From an uncultured Bacteroidales bacterium (GTDB lineage Bacteria; Bacteroidota; Bacteroidia; Bacteroidales; Paludibacteraceae), in assembly GCA_934725535.1 (NCBI GenBank), contig CAKVBV010000077.1, positions 1 to 8,945 of the forward strand: a DNA stretch of 8,945 nucleotides, given 5' to 3'. The notes beneath the pieces were generated by a model. It searched no databases. It saw only the letters and a program-made list of their open reading frames with translations, and was not told where the DNA came from. Shown piece after piece: positions 7,098 through 8,945 of the stretch (its first letter is position 1; every line of letters starts with the position of its first letter). A program made the position numbers and the translations under genes.

Positions 7098-7152
7098 AAC
7101 AGCAGTGCAATAGCAATTCAACAGCAATTAAATAGCAATTCAATAGCAGTTG
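7076..7152 (+). repeat. Seven tandem 11-bp repeats (AATAGCAATTC type) overlapping a gene end
   Basis: Seven consecutive 11-bp units run from AACGGCAATTG (7076) through AACAGCAATGA, AACAGCAGTGC, AATAGCAATTC (7109), AACAGCAATTA, AATAGCAATTC (7131) to AATAGCAGTTG (7142-7152). The consensus is about AAYAGCAATTC. The first two units encode the end of the glycosyltransferase and its stop codon; the rest are intergenic. A further ATAGC at 7176-7180 keeps the same 11-bp phase. Spacers are absent, so this is not a CRISPR array. Confidence 0.92.
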
Positions 7153-7205
7153 AGTGCTACACTTCTTGAATAAGGATAGCGTATCTCTCACTATATACTA
7201 TATGT

Positions 7206-7249
7206 CATTCTTATATGGTTCTTATGTAATTCTTATGTGATTCTTATGT
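7206..7249 (+). repeat. Four tandem 11-bp repeats (ATTCTTATGTG type)
   Basis: Four units are visible: CATTCTTATAT (7206-7216), GGTTCTTATGT (7217-7227), AATTCTTATGT (7228-7238) and GATTCTTATGT (7239-7249), then a degenerate GATTATGCATA. The core is TTCTTATGT. It has the same 11-bp period as the preceding array but an unrelated core, and the array is AT-rich. GGTTCTTATG and ATGTAATTCTTA from this array recur at 2310-2319 and 2331-2342. Confidence 0.9.
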
Positions 7250-7398
7250 GATTATGCATAGAATACCGAATCAATGTCGTACATGTGCCGTATTTTGGGG
7301 AATACTCTTTCTATGGATATTTAAGCCCCCTATGCCGCAATAACCATTTGCCAAAAGACGCCAAAACAGGGGCAAAAGTAATCGTCCCGAACATTTTA

Positions 7399-7430
7399 TT
7401 TGCCCATATCGGATATTCTTCGTACCTTTG
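7399..7430 (+). promoter_or_regulatory. Bacteroidota housekeeping promoter for the steroid-reductase-like gene
   Basis: TTTG (7399-7402), a 20-bp spacer and TACCTTTG (7423-7430) match the TTTG-N19-21-TAnnTTTG consensus of the primary sigma factor of this phylum exactly. Transcription should start a few bases after 7430, giving a leader of about 80 nt to the ATG at 7518. The downstream reductase gene, perhaps with the flavoenzyme gene, would therefore be expressed independently of the glycosyltransferase and of the ECF sigma factor. Confidence 0.8.
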
Positions 7431-7517
7431 CCGCTCAATTGCAATCGTTTGTTGAAAGGTATTCTTTCGCCAAAGAGGTGCAAAACAACTGAATAAAAGA
7501 ACTAAGAACAGAAGCCT

Positions 7518-8300
7518 ATGGTATTTTCTACTACGTTAGATGCCTTTTATAACTTCCTTTTCATCCTTGCCCTCATAGGGCTTGTGGTGTTTATTGCGTT
7601 GTTCTTTGTGGACGCAGGCTATGGCAAGATGCGCACCGAGAAATGGGGACCCGCTATCAACAACAAGGTGGGGTGGTTCCTTATGGAGATGCCCGTGTTT
7701 GTAGTGATGTTCTATCTATGGGCAATATCGCCGGTACGGTTGGAGATACCCTACCTGATATTCTTCCTGATATTTGAGTTCCACTATTTCCAACGCTCGT
7801 TTGTGTTCCCCTTCCTGATGAAAGGCAACAGCAAGATGCCTGTGACCATTATGGGCTTGTCTGTTGTATGGAATATGATAAACGGCTATATACAAGGCTA
7901 TTGGCTGTTCCATCTCGCACCGCAGTATGCCCCTTATGCCGTCAGTTGGCTTACTGATCCGCGCTTCATCATAGGCACATTGATATTCTTTATCGGATGG
8001 GGCATCAACATGCACTCCGACCATGTCATCCGTCACCTGCGCAAACCGGGCGACACCAACCACTATCTGCCGAAAGGAGGCTTGTACAAGTACGTGACCA
8101 GTGCCAACTATTTCGGGGAAATCACCGAGTGGCTCGGCTTTGCTATACTCACTTGGTCATGGGCGGGCTTGTGCTTCTGGTGGTTCAGTTGCTGCAACTT
8201 GATACCGCGTGCCAACTCTATATGGCACAAGTACCAAGAGGAGTTCCCCGACGAGTTCGATGCCAAACGACTGAAACGTATCATACCATTCATCTATTGA
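7518..8300 (+). CDS. 3-oxo-5-alpha-steroid 4-dehydrogenase-like membrane reductase (SRD5A family)
   Basis: A 260-residue multi-pass membrane protein of the steroid 5-alpha-reductase family, which uses NADPH to reduce the delta4 double bond of 3-oxo-delta4 steroids; relatives act on other enone or enoyl lipids. The match to human SRD5A1/2 is close. WFLMEMP (53-59) carries the catalytic-type E57 and HYFQR (89-93) carries Y90, equivalent to the E57/Y91 pair of SRD5A2. The C-terminal half has HSDHVIRHLRKPGDT (166-180), PKGGLYKYVTSANYFGEITE (185-204), a WLGFA segment and a terminal RIIPFIY, with NLIPRA at 227-232, all in family order. The length equals that of the eukaryotic enzymes, so it seems intact. 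M56 replaces the Gln that precedes the catalytic Glu in the human enzymes. A strong promoter lies upstream, and a flavin ene-reductase gene starts 80 nt downstream. Family assignment is secure; the natural substrate is inferred and could be a host or diet steroid, a bile acid or a cell lipid. Confidence 0.9.
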   Translation: MVFSTTLDAFYNFLFILALIGLVVFIALFFVDAGYGKMRTEKWGPAINNKVGWFLMEMPVFVVMFYLWAISPVRLEIPYLIFFLIFEFHYFQRSFVFPFLMKGNSKMPVTIMGLSVVWNMINGYIQGYWLFHLAPQYAPYAVSWLTDPRFIIGTLIFFIGWGINMHSDHVIRHLRKPGDTNHYLPKGGLYKYVTSANYFGEITEWLGFAILTWSWAGLCFWWFSCCNLIPRANSIWHKYQEEFPDEFDAKRLKRIIPFIY

Positions 8301-8311
8301 TGTCCCCTTTG

Positions 8312-8329
8312 CTGATAGAAATCAGTTTT
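8312..8329 (+). terminator. Weak terminator-like hairpin after the SRD5A-like gene
   Basis: CTGAT (8312-8316), an AGAA loop and ATCAG (8321-8325) are followed by TTTT (8326-8329), 11 nt after the stop codon. The stem is only 5 bp, or 6 with a G-T pair, so any termination would be partial. The downstream flavoenzyme gene may still be co-transcribed. Confidence 0.35.
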
Positions 8330-8334
8330 ATATA

Positions 8335-8360
8335 CCCCCTCTTTGAGGGGGCAGGGGGAG
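8335..8360 (+). repeat. G/C-rich hairpin and mirror repeat between the two reductase genes
   Basis: CCCCCTC (8335-8341), TTT and GAGGGGG (8345-8351) form a perfect 7-bp stem. The following bases make GAGGGGG-CA-GGGGGAG (8345-8360), a perfect mirror repeat, so the C-run could also pair with the second G-run (8353-8358). From memory, similar C-run/TTT/G-run elements are scattered between genes in many Bacteroidota. It may be such a dispersed repeat, or a terminator or attenuator; no T-tract follows directly. Confidence 0.6.
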
Positions 8361-8380
8361 TCTTTCATTCTTAATCACTT

Positions 8381-8945
8381 ATGGAGTCCAAACTCTTTAC
8401 ACCCTATCAATTAGGTCCTATCACGCTGCGCAACCGCTTTATCCGCTCTGCAGCGTTCGAGAATATGTGCCACAACAACACCCCCTCGCAGGAGTTGCAC
8501 GACTACCACGTCAGTGTAGCGCACGGCGGAGTGGGCATGACCACGGTGGCATATTGCGCTGTGGACCTCAGCGGTGTCTCTTTCGACGGGCAACTCTATG
8601 TGCGCAAGGAGGCTCTGCCCGGCTTGAAGAAACTGACCGATGCCGTACACGCCGAGGGGGCAAAAGCAAGTGTCCAACTCGGGCATTGCGGCAATATGAC
8701 CCACTTCTATACCTGCCATTGTATGCCCGTGAGTGCCAGCAACGGTTTCAACCTCTATTCGCCTACTGTCCACCGCCGTCTGCGTGTGGACGAGATAAAG
8801 CAACTAGTCAGGAAGTTCGGCGAAGCGGTCGATTTCTGCCGCGAGGCGGGTTTCGATTGTGTGGAGATACACGCAGGGCATGCCTACCTTATTTCGCAGT
8901 TTATCAGCCGACGCACCAACCACCGTCACGATGAATACGGTGGCT
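8381..8945 (+). CDS. NADH:flavin oxidoreductase, Old Yellow Enzyme family (3' end outside window)
   Basis: The frame is open from ATG 8381 to the window end (188 residues), so this is a partial gene. It is the FMN-binding TIM-barrel start of an Old Yellow Enzyme of the YqjM/2,4-dienoyl-CoA-reductase-like branch. Evidence is LFTPYQLGPITLRNRFIRSA (5-24), HGGVGM (48-53), the flavin-contacting Gln in VQLGHCGN (98-105, Q99), and GFDCVEIHAGHAYLISQF (157-174) followed by TNHRHDEYGG (179-188). H164 and H167 are the substrate-anchoring pair. Such enzymes reduce activated C=C bonds of enones or dienoyl-CoAs with NAD(P)H; some gut-bacterial members act on 3-oxo-delta4 bile acids or steroids. Whether it has the C-terminal FeS/FAD extension of 2,4-dienoyl-CoA reductases cannot be seen. 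It follows the SRD5A-like gene by 80 nt on the same strand and may share its promoter, which suggests related enone substrates. Confidence 0.92.
   Translation, partial: MESKLFTPYQLGPITLRNRFIRSAAFENMCHNNTPSQELHDYHVSVAHGGVGMTTVAYCAVDLSGVSFDGQLYVRKEALPGLKKLTDAVHAEGAKASVQLGHCGNMTHFYTCHCMPVSASNGFNLYSPTVHRRLRVDEIKQLVRKFGEAVDFCREAGFDCVEIHAGHAYLISQFISRRTNHRHDEYGG

Larger units (their letters stand above)
7098..7517 (+). other. Non-coding gap between glycosyltransferase and steroid-reductase-like genes
   Basis: This 420-bp stretch holds the rest of the 11-bp array (to 7152), a degenerate continuation with an in-phase GGATAGCG (7174-7181), a second 11-bp array (7206-7249), about 150 bp with no gene or clear structure (7256-7398), a strong promoter (7399-7430) and a leader of about 80 nt. 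The leader becomes A-rich just before the ATG at 7518, as is usual in this phylum. The open frames here lack recognisable protein content. Confidence 0.8.

Noticed and set aside
7076..7256. CRISPR array
   Set aside because: The units are 11 bp and directly abutting with no spacers, and no cas genes are visible.
7349..7362. 14-bp match to the end of the transporter gene (TGCCAAAAGACGCC, also at 3313-3326)
   Set aside because: A single match of this length is plausible by chance in a 9-kb window, and the flanks do not align.
7271..7483. Small minus-strand open frame in the intergenic gap
   Set aside because: It has no recognisable motif and lies across the strong + strand promoter.

Overview
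The window looks like chromosomal DNA from a member of the Bacteroidales (phylum Bacteroidota). The evidence is a FecI-type ECF sigma factor followed by a FecR anti-sigma factor with the C-terminal domain typical of this phylum, start codons preceded by A-rich leaders instead of clear Shine-Dalgarno sites, and one textbook Bacteroidota promoter (TTTG, 20 bp, TAnnTTTG). Genus cannot be fixed from the sequence alone. All recognisable genes lie on the + strand. Two are cut by the window edges: secA at the left and an Old Yellow Enzyme-family reductase at the right.

Layout. (1) 1-2174: the 3' part of secA overlaps lgt by 4 bp, an envelope-protein export and lipidation pair. (2) 2175-2418: a gap with three 11-bp tandem repeats, further repeat motifs and a small hairpin. 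(3) 2419-5862: four tightly packed genes, namely an EamA/DMT-family transporter, an ECF sigma factor, a FecR anti-sigma factor and an STN-domain outer-membrane protein. ATGA, an 11-nt gap and GTGA join them, so they look like one transcription unit. (4) 5970-7097: a GT4-type glycosyltransferase whose last codons and stop lie inside an 11-bp tandem array. (5) 7098-7517: a 420-bp non-coding gap with the rest of that array, a second 11-bp array and the strong promoter. (6) 7518-8945: a close relative of eukaryotic steroid 5-alpha-reductase, then the start of a YqjM-like flavin ene-reductase.

The most interesting parts are three. First, the sigma/anti-sigma pair is not followed, within the window, by the usual SusC-like TonB-dependent receptor. 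Its third gene is a small protein with an STN signalling domain, a proline-rich linker and a predicted small beta-barrel, and the whole unit is coupled to a transporter. Second, an SRD5A-like reductase with its catalytic Glu/Tyr pair sits directly before an Old Yellow Enzyme reductase, which suggests reduction of 3-oxo-delta4 steroids or bile acids, or of a similar enone lipid. Third, two intergenic regions share a composite repeat built from 11-bp units of two kinds, in the same order and orientation; one copy supplies the 3' end of a coding sequence.
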